Shown: positions 33,061-43,160 of the stretch, in pieces | How positions within the stretch are numbered: the first letter of the stretch is position 1 | Layout of the letters: every line of letters starts with the position of its first letter | Origin: Antilocapra americana | Lineage: Eukaryota; Chordata; Mammalia; Artiodactyla; Antilocapridae | Length of the DNA stretch: 64,000 nucleotides | NCBI GenBank assembly: GCA_007570785.1 | Contig: ML660213.1 | Coordinates: 584,994 to 648,993, forward strand | Reading direction: 5' to 3' | Translations under genes and position numbers: made by a program | Notes under the pieces: model-generated | Database searches by the model: none | What the model saw: the letters and a program-made list of their open reading frames with translations, nothing else | Told to the model about the DNA's origin: nothing

Positions 33061-34887
33061 AACCATGGAAAGTTAAACATAAGAAAGAAAACAAATGAAG
33101 GAAGTTTTGTTTGTATTTTTCTCTGATGCCATCTCTGAACTGGTAAGAATGTGTCTCCAGTAAAAAGAGAATTTATGTCTTTAAGGGGAAAAGAGTGAGG
33201 TTTTTTTCAGGGTTTTCAGCACCTTAATTGCCTTTAGCTTAAAATAATTTTTATGTCAAAGAGGAATATTTTTGGTGACATTTTGGTTCCCTTCAGAAAC
33301 ATAAAGAATTTTTTTGAGGATAATAAACCGAGTGCTGAGAATTACAGAATGACTTGAAGTCTGTAGAAGAAAGAATAGTTTGTTACCAAGGGGTCAAAGG
33401 TAATAAATCATGCTTGAAGAATAATTGATAAAAGGATTAGGCACACAAAGCATGTAATTTTTTCAATAAATTAGTAATTTTAATTTTTAATAAAGATTTT
33501 TTAAAATATATAAATCAACATTTATTCAACAGACATTTATTGGGGATTTTCTACATAGAAGGCCCAGATATATATGGGCCTGAGTTATTATAATAACTGA
33601 AAGCTCAGTTATTATACACTGAGTTGGATGCAACAAACAGAGTAAGCACTAGGAGTTGTCACCACAGACATATGTATTTGCCTCTATATGAGATGATAGA
33701 CATCAACTAGCTTACTGTGGTAATCATTTCACAATATATGTAAGTCAAATCATGCTGTGCACACTAAAATTACATAATACTGTATGTTAATATTATCTCG
33801 ATAAAACTGGGGTGGGAAATACTGCTGCCTTAAAGTTCATAATGCTCAGCCAAAAAGGTCATGAAGAAATGTTTTGTCTACATTCATCCTTGGAGTGTTA
33901 AAGAGATAAACTGAGGCATATTAAGAATTTTAAGAGTTTGAGCAAAAATTGATATAAGTTAGGCAGCAGCAGACCAGAAATGCTTAGGAGCCCTCCACTG
34001 ACAGGAAGTAAGGGGTAAAGGTTTTATAGAGGAGACATAGAAGCAGAACAAGATGATTTGATTGGTTATACTGTAAGAAGTTATCTAATTTGAGAAAGCC
34101 CAGTTGTTTGTTTATGACTGATTATTTCTAGGATTTAATTTCTGAACCTTGAGGTGTTTATAGGCTTCGTAGGTTGCAGTTTGCTCACCAGAAGCATTAG
34201 AATCACCTCAATCTCAAAACCTCCTTTTTAAATTAATTTATTAAGAGTAATATCTAGAATATCAGTTACCCTTTCAATGCCCTATCAAGGGTTTATGATC
34301 TTACACAAATCCCTTTAATAAATGACTTTCACTGTATTTTTTCATAAACAATTTAAAAACATATGAGAAAGATTAAAAAATGTTTTTGCTTTGGACAAAT
34401 TTTATTAATATATAATATCTATTACTTTTCCTCCACCAAAATCAAGTTTTTAAAGTAGGATTTCTTTGTTTTTAATATTATCTGTGATAGAGTGCTTTAT
34501 AATAAGAACTAAATATTTCGTCTTCATGATTCCTGGCACATAGCTCCTAAGACCCTGGTAATTTCCTATATAAGAACAACAGGAGTATTTAGTTTTATTA
34601 CCAGTTCTTGAAATAGCTCCAGAACCAAAAAAAAAAATGTGAAACAGGTGTCTTTTGCTATTCATAATAGGCCCCTTTTAATCACAGCTGAGTTTATATT
34701 AATTAGAAGACTTTTGGAAAGCTCCAAAGACTGGGGAATAGTTGTCAAGGACACCAACTTTGTGATTAGTTGATTGGAACTTTTAGCTCCACTCCTCAGA
34801 ACTCCAGGAAGGTAGAGGGGCTGAAGTTTGAGTTTAATCCCCACCCATGGATGATAATTTAATCAATCATGCTTTTGTAATGAAGGG
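33061..34887. other. AT-rich interval with only faint repeat traces
   Basis: No gene seen. Around 33515-33570, 'aacatttattcaacagacat' followed by 'ggggattttctacat' resembles the reversed 3' end of L2 or MIR. Around 34180-34215, 'caccagaagcattagaatca' resembles MER5. Neither is secure. Confidence 0.35.
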
Positions 34888-35112
34888 GTTTCTCAGGTGA
34901 GACACTGGTAAATAAGCCACCTGCCCATGTAGGAGACATAAGAGATGCAGGTTCAATCCCTGGGTTGGGATGATCCCCTGGAGAAGGAAATGACAACCCA
35001 CTCTAGTAAACTTACCTAGAAAACTCCATGGACAGAGGAGCCTGATGGGCTACAGTCCAAGGGGTAGCTAAAGAGTCAAACACGACTGAGAGACTAAGCG
35101 CACACACACGCA
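34888..35112 (+). mobile_element. Bov-tA-type SINE, sense
   Basis: From GGGGTTTCTCAGGTGAGAC through 'ccctgggttgggatgatccc' and 'agagtcaaacacgactgaga' to an (AC)n tail. Several changes in the head relative to younger copies. Confidence 0.93.
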
Positions 35113-35385
35113 CATGTACACACAGGAAATGAAACTTCCTTAAAAACCTAAGACAATGGGTTAGTGGATCTTTTGGGTTGGTGAACATGTGGAGGTGCTA
35201 GGCATGGGTTTTAGTACACCTACAAAGTCATGGAAGCTCTGTGCCTCTCTCCCATACCTTGCTCTACGTACCTCTCATATCTGGCTGTTTCTGAGTTACA
35301 TTGTTTTATAATAACACCGTAATGCAGCAAACTGTTTTGAATTTTTAATCTGCTCAAGCAAATTAATAAAAACCAAGCAGTGCAG

Positions 35386-35599
35386 GCTTCCCTGGTGGCT
35401 CAGGGGGTAAAGCATCTGCCTACAATGCAGGAGACCTGGGTTCGATCCCTGGGTGGGGGAAGATCCCCTGGAGAAGGGAATGGCAACCCACTCTAGTATT
35501 CTTGCCTAGAAAACCCCATGGATGGAGAAGCCTGGTGGGCTACAGTCCATGGAGTCCCAAAGAGTCGGACACGACTGAGCGACTTCACTTTCACTTTCA
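35386..35599 (+). mobile_element. Young Bov-tA SINE, sense, pol III boxes well preserved
   Basis: GGCTTCCCTGGTGGCTCAGG start. The A box (TGGCTCAGGGG, 35396-35406) fits TRGYNNARNNG, and the B box region is GGTTCGATCCC (near 35439-35449), one base away from GGTTCGANTCC. The tail has two CTTTCA-type units. Among the SINEs here this is one of the least diverged. The frame 35502-35687 is read-through. Confidence 0.95.
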
Positions 35600-36599
35600 T
35601 GCAGGGAGTTATGGGAACTTCCAGTTTATAGCTGATCCTCAGAAGCACCTGGAATTGAGACTGGCTTATGAAGTATGTATGTGGTAGATCCCATATACTT
35701 ATAGGAATGGACTCTTAAACTATGGGATCTGATGCAGTCTCCCAGTAGATAGTGTCAGAATTGAATTAAACTGTAGGACAGTCAGCTGGTATCTAGGGAA
35801 TCAGAAAATTGCTTATTGCGGGAAAATCACCCACATATTAGGTGACCAGAGTACAAAAATGTTCTGAGAATCTGTGCAACTGCAAAGGAAAAGAGAATTT
35901 TGTTGTCTTAGCTGTCTCCATTATTTCAGTAAGTAACGCTGTAGTCGTCCCCCTCATTAGCACCAAGAGAATTTAAATGCCCATCACTAGATTTTGGTTC
36001 TTTAGGTTAAAATATGTTATCTAAACCAATGAATGTAAGTGCAAAATTTCAGTAGAGATCGATGTACTTTTACCTATATTACTAAATAATATATGACACA
36101 GAAATTTATCCTCTGCTCCTCTGTCAACTCACTCAAAATATCAAAATTTTTCTAGCAAAAATCTTTCATATTATGTTTATGTTTTAGTCTTATTAAGCTA
36201 TTGTTTGTCTTGATACTTCTGTAGCAATTAGAATATGGATAATTCATGTTCTAATATATCAGCATATTTTATCATTTCTACTTTCCATTTTCAGACAGCT
36301 TTCTAAAAATGGCATTATTATATGCTCTATTTTCATATATATTATGAACACCAAGTTACACTACTTTATTGAAATTTTTTCTGAGTGTCCTTAGAAATGA
36401 GGGGGAAAATACTCTACAAGTAATTTGTTACTTGGTGGCATGGCCAGGTCACTATCTCCAAACACATAATTTCCACCATATAAAATCTCATCTATTGATG
36501 AGATTTTTAATAATATATATAGCTATGAAAAGTCTAAATAATATCATCTAATTTAGCTATAAGTAAAAGCTTATGTAGTCCTACATATTAATCATTTAT
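35600..36599. other. No recognisable gene or repeat
   Basis: About 1 kb of AT-rich sequence. The short frame 36369-36551 has no recognisable domain. Confidence 0.4.
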
Positions 36600-36781
36600 T
36601 TGTTCAAAGATATTGACTTTCAATCTTTTGCATTGATTTATATTTCTGTCTGTGTGCCAGCACCAAAGTGTTTTGATTACTGTAGCTTTGTGGTATAGTC
36701 TGAAGTCTGGGAGCCTGATTCATGTCCCTCTGTTTTTCTTTCTCAAGACTGATTAGATTTTGGGTCTTTTATGTTTCCATG

Positions 36782-36990
36782 CAGATAGCAGGAAAGATTC
36801 CACCTGTCAATGCAGGAGACGCAGAGATGCGAGTTTGATCCCTGGGTTGGGTAGATCTCCTGGAGAAGGAAATGGCAACCCACTCCAGTATTCTTGCCTG
36901 GAAAATCCCATGGAAAGAGGAGCCTGGCAAGCTATAGTCTATGGAGTTGCAAAGAATAAGCCCTGACTGAGGAACTGAGCACACAGCATG
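36782..36990 (+). mobile_element. Bov-tA-type SINE in the inverted L1
   Basis: Sense copy with a shortened head (TTCCACCTGTCAATGCAGG), intact body and tail 'ctgaggaactgagcacacag'. L1 antisense text continues on both sides. Confidence 0.92.
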
Positions 36991-37535
36991 CATGCACAAA
37001 TTTTCAAATTTTTTGTTTTGGTTCTTTGAAAAATGGCATTGGCACTTTCACATGAATTGTATTAAATCTGTAGATTGTCTTGGATAGTATAATCATTTTT
37101 ACCATATTGATTCTTCTAATCCAAGAACACAATCTATCTTTCCATCTGTTTGTGCGGTCTTCAATTTCTTCCATCACTATTTAACAATTTTGGAGTAAAA
37201 ATCTTTTGCTTCCTTAGGTAATTCCCCACCCTCACCCCCCGCCCCGTAGGTCTTCTATTCTTTTTAATGCAAACGAAATGAGTTACTTCTTTAATTTCTC
37301 TTTCTGATCCTTCATTATTACAGTGTAGAAAACTTCTACTGTGTAGAAGTCTTGAAACTTTACTGAATTCATTCATTCATTGATAAGCTCCTGTCCTAAG
37401 GATTTTTTTATGTATAACATGTCCTCTGTAGTAACAGTTTTACTTCTTTTACAATTTATATTACTTCTCTTCCTTTTTCTTCTCTGATGGTCGTGGCTAA
37501 GACTTCCAAACTTATGCTGAATTATAGTGGCGATG

Positions 37536-38075
37536 GACTTCCCTAGTAGTTCAGTGGTTAAGAACCTGCCAGCCAATGCAGGGTACAGGGCTCCCCAGGT
37601 GGCGCTAGTGGTAAAGAACCCAGCTGCCAGTGCAGGAGTGGGAAGAGACACAGGTTAGATCTCTGGGTAGGGAAGATCCTTGGGAGGAAACAGCAACCCT
37701 CTCCAGTATTTTTGCCTGGAAAGTCCCATGAACATAGGAGCCTGGCAGGCTGTGATCCAAAGGATCACAAAGAGTCAGACACGACTGACGCGACTTAGTA
37801 CAAAATGCAGGGTATGTAAGTTTGATCCCACATGCCCTAGAGTAATAGGGCTGTGCACCACAACTACTGACCCCAAGCTCTGGAGCTCGCAAGCCACAAC
37901 TGCTGAGCCCATGTGCTGCAACTATTGAAGCTGCAGACCTAGAAGCTGCGCTCTTCAGGAGAGAAGCCATCGCAACAAGTCCACAAAGTGCAACAAAGAA
38001 TAGCCCTGCACACTGCATCTAGAGAAAGCTTGCACAGAGCAACAAGAACCAGTGTTCTTGTTAAATAAATTTTTT
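37536..38075 (+). mobile_element. CHR-2 SINE, sense, split by a younger SINE
   Basis: Left piece 37536-37585 (GACTTCCCTAGTAGTTCAG ... AATGCAGGGTA) and right piece 37804-38075 (AATGCAGGGTATG..., then 'gggctgtgcaccacaactac', 'gagcccatgtgctgcaacta', 'acaagtccacaaagtgcaac'). Between them sits a Bov-tA copy. Located inside the inverted L1 segment. Confidence 0.9.
37586..37803 (+). mobile_element. Bov-tA SINE inserted into a CHR-2 SINE, with 11-base duplication
   Basis: Starts CAGGGCTCCCCAGGTGG and ends GACTTAGTAC. Target duplication AATGCAGGGTA at 37575-37585 and 37804-37814. Same orientation as the host SINE. Confidence 0.95.
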
Positions 38076-38156
38076 AAAAAGTGGCAAGAGTGGACATTTG
38101 TCTTGTTCCTGACCTTAGAGAAAATGCTTTTGACTTTTTACCACTGGGTATGATGT

Positions 38157-39902
38157 AGCAATCAATGCAAAGAAATAGAGGAAAACAACAGAATGGGAAA
38201 GACTAGTGACCTCTTCAAGAAAATTAGAGATACCAAGGGAACATTTCATGTAAAGATGAGCTCCATAAAGTACAGAAATGGTAGGGACCTAACAGAAGCA
38301 CAAGATATTAAGAAGAAGTGGCAAGAATACACAGAAGAATTGTACAAAAAAGATCTTCACTACCCAGATAATCACGATGGTGTGATCACTCAACTAGAGC
38401 CAGACTTCTGGAATGTGAAGTCAAGTGGGCCTTAGGAAGGATCACTACAAACAAAGCTAGTGGAGGTGATGGAATTCCAGTTGAACTATTACAAATTCTG
38501 AAAGATGATGCTGTGAAAGTGCTGCACCCAATATGCCAGCAAATATGGAAAACTCAGCAGTAGCCACAGGACTGGAAAAGATCAGTTTTCATTCCAATGC
38601 CAAAGAATGCTCAAACTACTACACAATTGCACTCATCTCACACGTTAGTAAAGTAATGCTTAACATTCTACAAGCCAGGCTTCAGCAATACATGAACCAT
38701 GAACTTTGAGATGTTCAAGCTGGTTTTAAGAAAGGCAGAAGAACCAGAGGTCAAATTGCCAATATCCAATGGATCATCGAATAAGCAAGAGAGTTCCACA
38801 AAAACATCCAATTCTGCTTTATTGACTAGGCCAAAGCCTTTGACTGTGTGGATCACAATAAACTGTGGCCAATTCTGAAAGAGATGGGAATACCAGACCA
38901 CCTGATCTGCCTCTTGAGAAACCTGTATGCAGGTCAGGAAGTCATAGTTAGAACTGGACATGGAACAACAGGCTGGTTCCAAATAGGAAAAGAAGTAAAT
39001 CAAGACTGTATATTGCCACCCTGCTTATTTAACTTATATGCAGAGTACATCATGAGAAATGCTGGGCTGAAGAAGCACAAGTTGCAACCAAGATTGCCAG
39101 GAGAAATATCAATAACCTCAGATATGCAGATGACACCACCCCTATGGCAGAAAGTGAAGAAGAACTAAAGAGCCTCTTGATGAAAGTGAAAGAGGAGAGT
39201 GAAAAAGTTGGCTTAAAGCTCAACATTCAGAAAACTAAGATCATGGCATCCATCCCCATCATTTCATGGCAGATAGATCGGGAAACAGTGGAAACAGAGG
39301 CTGCCTTTATTTTTCTGGGCTCCAAAATTACTGCAAATGGTGATTGCAGTCATGGAATTCAAAGATGTTTACTCCTTGGAAGAAACGTTATGACCAAACT
39401 AGACAGCATATTAAAAAGCAGAGACATTACTTTACCAAAGGTCTGTCTAGTCAAGGCTATGGTTTTTCCAGTAGTCATGTATGGATGTGAGAGATGGACT
39501 ATAAAGAAAGCTTAACACCGAAGAATTGATGCTTTTGAACTGTCGTGTTGGAGAAGACTCTTGAAAGTCCCTTGAACTGCAAGGATATCCAACCAGTCCT
39601 TCAAAGGAGATCAGTCCTGGGTGTTCACTGGAAGGACTGATATTGAAGCTGAAACTCCAATTCTTTGGGCACCTCATGCGAAGAGCTGACTCATTTGAAA
39701 AGACCCTGATGCTGGAAAAGATTGAAGGTGATAGGAAAAGGGGATAACAAAAGATGAGATGACTGGATGTCATCAGCGATTAGATGGACATGGGTTTGGG
39801 TGGACTCCAGGAGTTGGTGATGGACAGGGAGGCCTGGCGTGCTATGGTTCATGGGGTCGCAAAGAGTCAGACACGACTTAGTGACTGGACTGAACTGAAC
39901 TG
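38157..39902 (+). mobile_element. BovB, sense, 1.75 kb, inserted in the inverted L1
   Basis: Starts at AATCAATGCAAAGAAATAG (5'-truncated after the endonuclease) and reaches the 3' terminus GACTGAACTGAACTGA. Frame 38193-38435 holds the linker block D-L-F-K-K-I-R-D-T-K-G. Downstream the RT is split over frames 38848-39168 and 39144-39515, the latter ending in M-Y-G-C-E-R-W-T-I-K-K-A. The catalytic block reads Y-A-D-D-T-T-P after a frameshift. Probable 7-base duplication ATGATGT at 38150-38156 and 39903-39909. Dead copy. Confidence 0.96.
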
Positions 39903-41149
39903 ATGATGTTTTCTGTGTGATTGTCATAGATAGCCTTTATGGTTTCCTCTGTGCCCATTTTCTGGGGACTATTTTTAATCAAAAATGGACACTGAATTTT
40001 ATCAAAAGCTTGTCCTGTGTCTTTTGAAATGATCATATGGTTTTTATTCAATTTGTTGATGTGATTTATAATACTGACTAATTTACAAATATCCCAAAAT
40101 CTTTGCATCCTTGGCATAAGTCCCTCTTGATAATTGTGTATGACCCTTTTAATATATGGCTGGATTCTGTTTGCTAGTATCTTGTTGAGGATTTTTTTTA
40201 TCTATGTTCATCAGCAGTATTGCCCTATAATTTTGTGTGTGTGTGTATGTGTGTGTGGTTATCTTTCTTTGGTTTTGTTATCATGGTGATGGTGACTTCA
40301 CAGATTGAATTTGGAAGTGTTCCTTTCTCTGCAATTTTTAGGAATTATTTCAAAATGATAGGTGTTAAGCCTTCTCTAAATGTTTGACAGAATTTGCATG
40401 TGAAGCCATGTGGTCCAGGACCTTTTTTGTTGAGAGTTTTTAAATCACAGATTCAATTTCAGATCTTAAATTTGTCTATTCACATTTTTAATTTCTTTCT
40501 GGTTCAGTCTTGGGAGATTGTACTTTTCTAAGAATTTGTGCATTTTTTCTAGGTTGTCCAGTTTATTGGCATATGGCTGGTTGTAGTAGTGTCTTATGAC
40601 ACTTTGTGTTTATGTGGTATCAGAAATAACTTCTTTTTCATTTCTTATTTTACTGATTTGGGCCCTTTCCTTTTTCTCCTTGATGAGTCTGGCTAGAGGT
40701 TTATCAGTTTTGTTTATCTATTCATAGAAACAGCTTTATGTTCAATTGATCTTTTCCATGATTTTATTCATCTCTTCATTTATTTATGCTTTGATCTTTG
40801 TGATTTCTTTCCTTCTAACTTTGGTTTTGTTTGATATCCTTTCTCTAGTTGCTTAATCTATGACAAAGTAGGCAAGAATATACAATGAAGAAAAGAAAGT
40901 CTCTCTGATAAATGATGCTGGAAAAACTAGACAGTTAACTGTAAAAGAACATTATCCAACACCATACACAAAAATAAACTCAAAATGGATTAAAAACCTA
41001 AATGTAAAACCAGATACTGTAAAAATCCTAGAGGAAAACATTGGCAGAACGTGCTTTGATATAAATCACAACATTTCTTTCTGGATCTGTCACCTAGAAA
41101 AAAAAATAAAAATAGACAAATGGGACCTAATTCAGTTTAAAAGCTTTTA

Positions 41150-41522
41150 TAATTGAAGCTTTCAAATTGTGGTGCTGAAGACTCCTGAGATCTCCTTGGA
41201 CAGCAAGGAGATCAACCCAGTTAATTCTAAAGGAAATTAACCCAGAATATTTATTGCAAGGACTGATGCTGAATCTGAAGTTCCAATAATTTGGCCACCT
41301 GATGTGAAGAGCCAACCCATTGGAAAAGACTTTGATGTTGGGAAAGATTGAGGACAGGATGAGAAGGGGGTGACAGGATGAGATGGCTGGATGGCATCAC
41401 TGACTCAATGGATGTGAGTATGAGCAAACCCTGGGATATAGTGAAGGACTGGGAAGTCTGAAGGACTGTAGTACATTGGGTCACAAAGAGTCAGACATGA
41501 CTTAGCAACTAAACGACAGCAA
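41150..41522 (+). mobile_element. BovB 3' end stub, sense, in L1
   Basis: From GAAGCTTTCAAATTGTGGTGC to AACTAAACGACAGC, only the last ~370 bases of BovB. Rather diverged. The 3' end shows the ruminant-SINE-like tail GTCAGACATGACTTAGC shared by BovB and Bov-tA. Confidence 0.92.
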
Positions 41523-41961
41523 GAAAGAAAAGCATAAACAAACAGCCACCTACAGAATGGGAAAAATTATTTGCAAGCACAATCAACAAAGGATTATAAT
41601 CTCCAAAATACACAAACCGCATGTATAGTTCAATATAAAAAAACCAAACAACTAAATTAAAAAATGAGCAGAAGATCTGAATAGACATTTCTCCAAAGAA
41701 GATATACAGATGGCCAAAAGGCACATGAAAAGATGCTCAACCTCACTAATTATTAGAGAACTGCAAATGGAAACTACAATGAGATACTACATCACACCAG
41801 TCAGAATGCCCATCATCAAAGTCTGCTAGTAATAAATTCTAGGGACGATGTGCAGGAAAAGAAAACAAAAACAAAACTTCTATACCCTTGGTGAGAATGT
41901 AATTTGTTATAACCACTATGGAGAACAGTATGGAGGTTCCTTAAAAAACTAAAATTATATC

Positions 41962-42182
41962 TACCATGTGTGCAGACTCAGTTGCTACAGTCATGTCCAA
42001 CTCTTTGTGACTTCACAGATTCTAGCCCTTCAGGCTCCTCTGTCTATGGGATTTTGCTGGCAAAAATATTGGAATGGTTTGCCATGCCCTCTTCCAGAGG
42101 ATCTTCCTGATCAAGGGATCGGCCATGCGTCTCCTCCATTGCAGGCGTATTCTTTACTGCTGAGCCACTGGGGAAGCCCAAG
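41962..42182 (-). mobile_element. Bov-tA-type SINE, antisense, in L1
   Basis: Antisense tail (AGTTGCTACAGTCATGTCC), body (GGCAAAAATATTGGAATGG) and head ending GGGGAAGCCC. The frame 41968-42243 is this SINE read on the wrong strand. Confidence 0.92.
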
Positions 42183-42424
42183 GTTATCACATGATGCTGG
42201 AATTCTACTCCTGGGCATGTATCTGGAGAAAATCATAATTTGAAATGATATATGCATCCCAAAGTTCGTTTCAGCACTATTTATAATAACCAAGACACAG
42301 AAGCAACCTAAATGTCCATGGACAGATAAATGGATAAAGAAGATGCAGTACATAGATACAATCAAATATTACTCAGCCATAAAAAAAATGAAATAATGCT
42401 ATTTGAAGCAAATAGATGGACCCA

Positions 42425-42653
42425 CTTCCCAGATGGTGCTAGTGGTAAAGAATCTGCCTGCCAATGCAGGAGACATAAGAGATATGGGTTTGATCCCTGG
42501 GTTGGGAAGATACCCTGGAGGAGGAAATGGCATCCCACGCCAGTATTTTTGCCAGAAGAATACCATGGACAGAGGAGCCTGGAAGGCTACCGTCCATAGG
42601 GTCACCCAGAGTCAGACTCGACTGAGCATCTAAGCACTATAGAAAGGCACTAT
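42425..42653 (+). mobile_element. Bov-tA-type SINE with 13-base target-site duplication, in L1
   Basis: Sense copy starting CTTCCCAGATGGTGC, ending after GAGCATCTAAGCAC and a short tail. Perfect duplication ATAGATGGACCCA at 42412-42424 and 42654-42666. Frames on both strands are shadows. Confidence 0.97.
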
Positions 42654-42860
42654 ATAGATGGACCCAGAGATGAACATACTAAGTGAAGTAAGTCAGAGAG
42701 AAAGACAAATATATGATGTGGTTTATATGTGGAATCTAAAAAAAAATGATACAAATGAATTTATATATAAAACAGAAATAGACTCCCAGACATAGGCAAT
42801 CAATTTATGGTAATACAAGGAGAAGAGGGGGAGAGATAAATGAGAAGATTGGGATTAACA

Positions 42861-42884
42861 TATATATATATATATCACACACAC
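42861..42884. repeat. (TA)n(CA)n microsatellite in L1 3' UTR
   Basis: TA units from 42861 to 42875 followed by CA units. Expanded within the L1 3' UTR. Confidence 0.85.
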
Positions 42885-43011
42885 AATATATATATAAAAT
42901 AGATAACCATCAAAGATTGTATAGCTAAGAGAATTAAACTCAATATTTTCTAATAGCCTATAAGGGAAAAGAATCTAAACAAATATGTGTGTGTATGTGT
43001 GTATGTATATG

Positions 43012-43034
43012 TATATATATATATATATATATAT
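43012..43034. repeat. (TA)n microsatellite in L1 3' UTR
   Basis: Uninterrupted TA/AT run of 23 bases, preceded by an imperfect TG/TA stretch (42987-43011). Confidence 0.9.
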
Positions 43035-43160
43035 GCATTGTTTTATATATATATGTATACATATTTAGTTATATAGATATGTATAACAGTCACATTCCTG
43101 TCACATGAAACACAACATAGTAAATCAACGATACTTCACTTAAAAGATAAAAAAAAATCT

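Larger units (their letters stand above)
36600..40857 (-). mobile_element. L1 ORF2 segment, inverted 5' part of a larger L1 insertion
   Basis: Antisense L1 ORF2 (RT region back to the EN-RT linker) in pieces at 36600-36781, 36991-37535, 38076-38156 and 39903-40857. Marker text: 'ccagcaccaaagtgttttga', 'ccatattgattcttctaatc', 'tttgtcttgttcctgacctt', 'gcatgtgaagccatgtggtc', 'gaatttgtgcattttttcta'. Its left end matches L1 sequence next to where the sense segment at 40862 begins. Interrupted by one SINE, a SINE-in-SINE pair and a 1.75-kb BovB. Confidence 0.85.
40862..43160 (+). mobile_element. L1 3' part (late ORF2 and 3' UTR), sense, of the inverted insertion
   Basis: Begins ACAAAGTAGGCAAGAATATAC in ORF2, directly after the antisense segment, and ends with a 3' UTR and an A9 tail near 43151-43159. 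Pieces: 40862-41149, 41523-41961, 42183-42424 and 42654-43160. Markers: 'acaccatacacaaaaataaac', 'gggacctaattcagtttaaa', 'aaatgtccatggacagataa', 'aagtgaagtaagtcagagag'. Interrupted by a BovB stub and two SINEs. Confidence 0.9.

Noticed and set aside
35386..35460. tRNA-like sequence with A and B boxes
   Set aside because: It is the tRNA-derived head of a Bov-tA SINE; it has no clover-leaf acceptor pairing and the rest of the element follows.
39144..39515. 123-residue frame as an RT gene
   Set aside because: A piece of a frameshifted, 5'-truncated BovB; the neighbouring frames hold the rest of the broken reading frame.
42860..43040. Spaced TA/TG runs as a CRISPR-like or satellite array
   Set aside because: Simple microsatellites in an L1 3' UTR, no constant repeat-spacer pattern.
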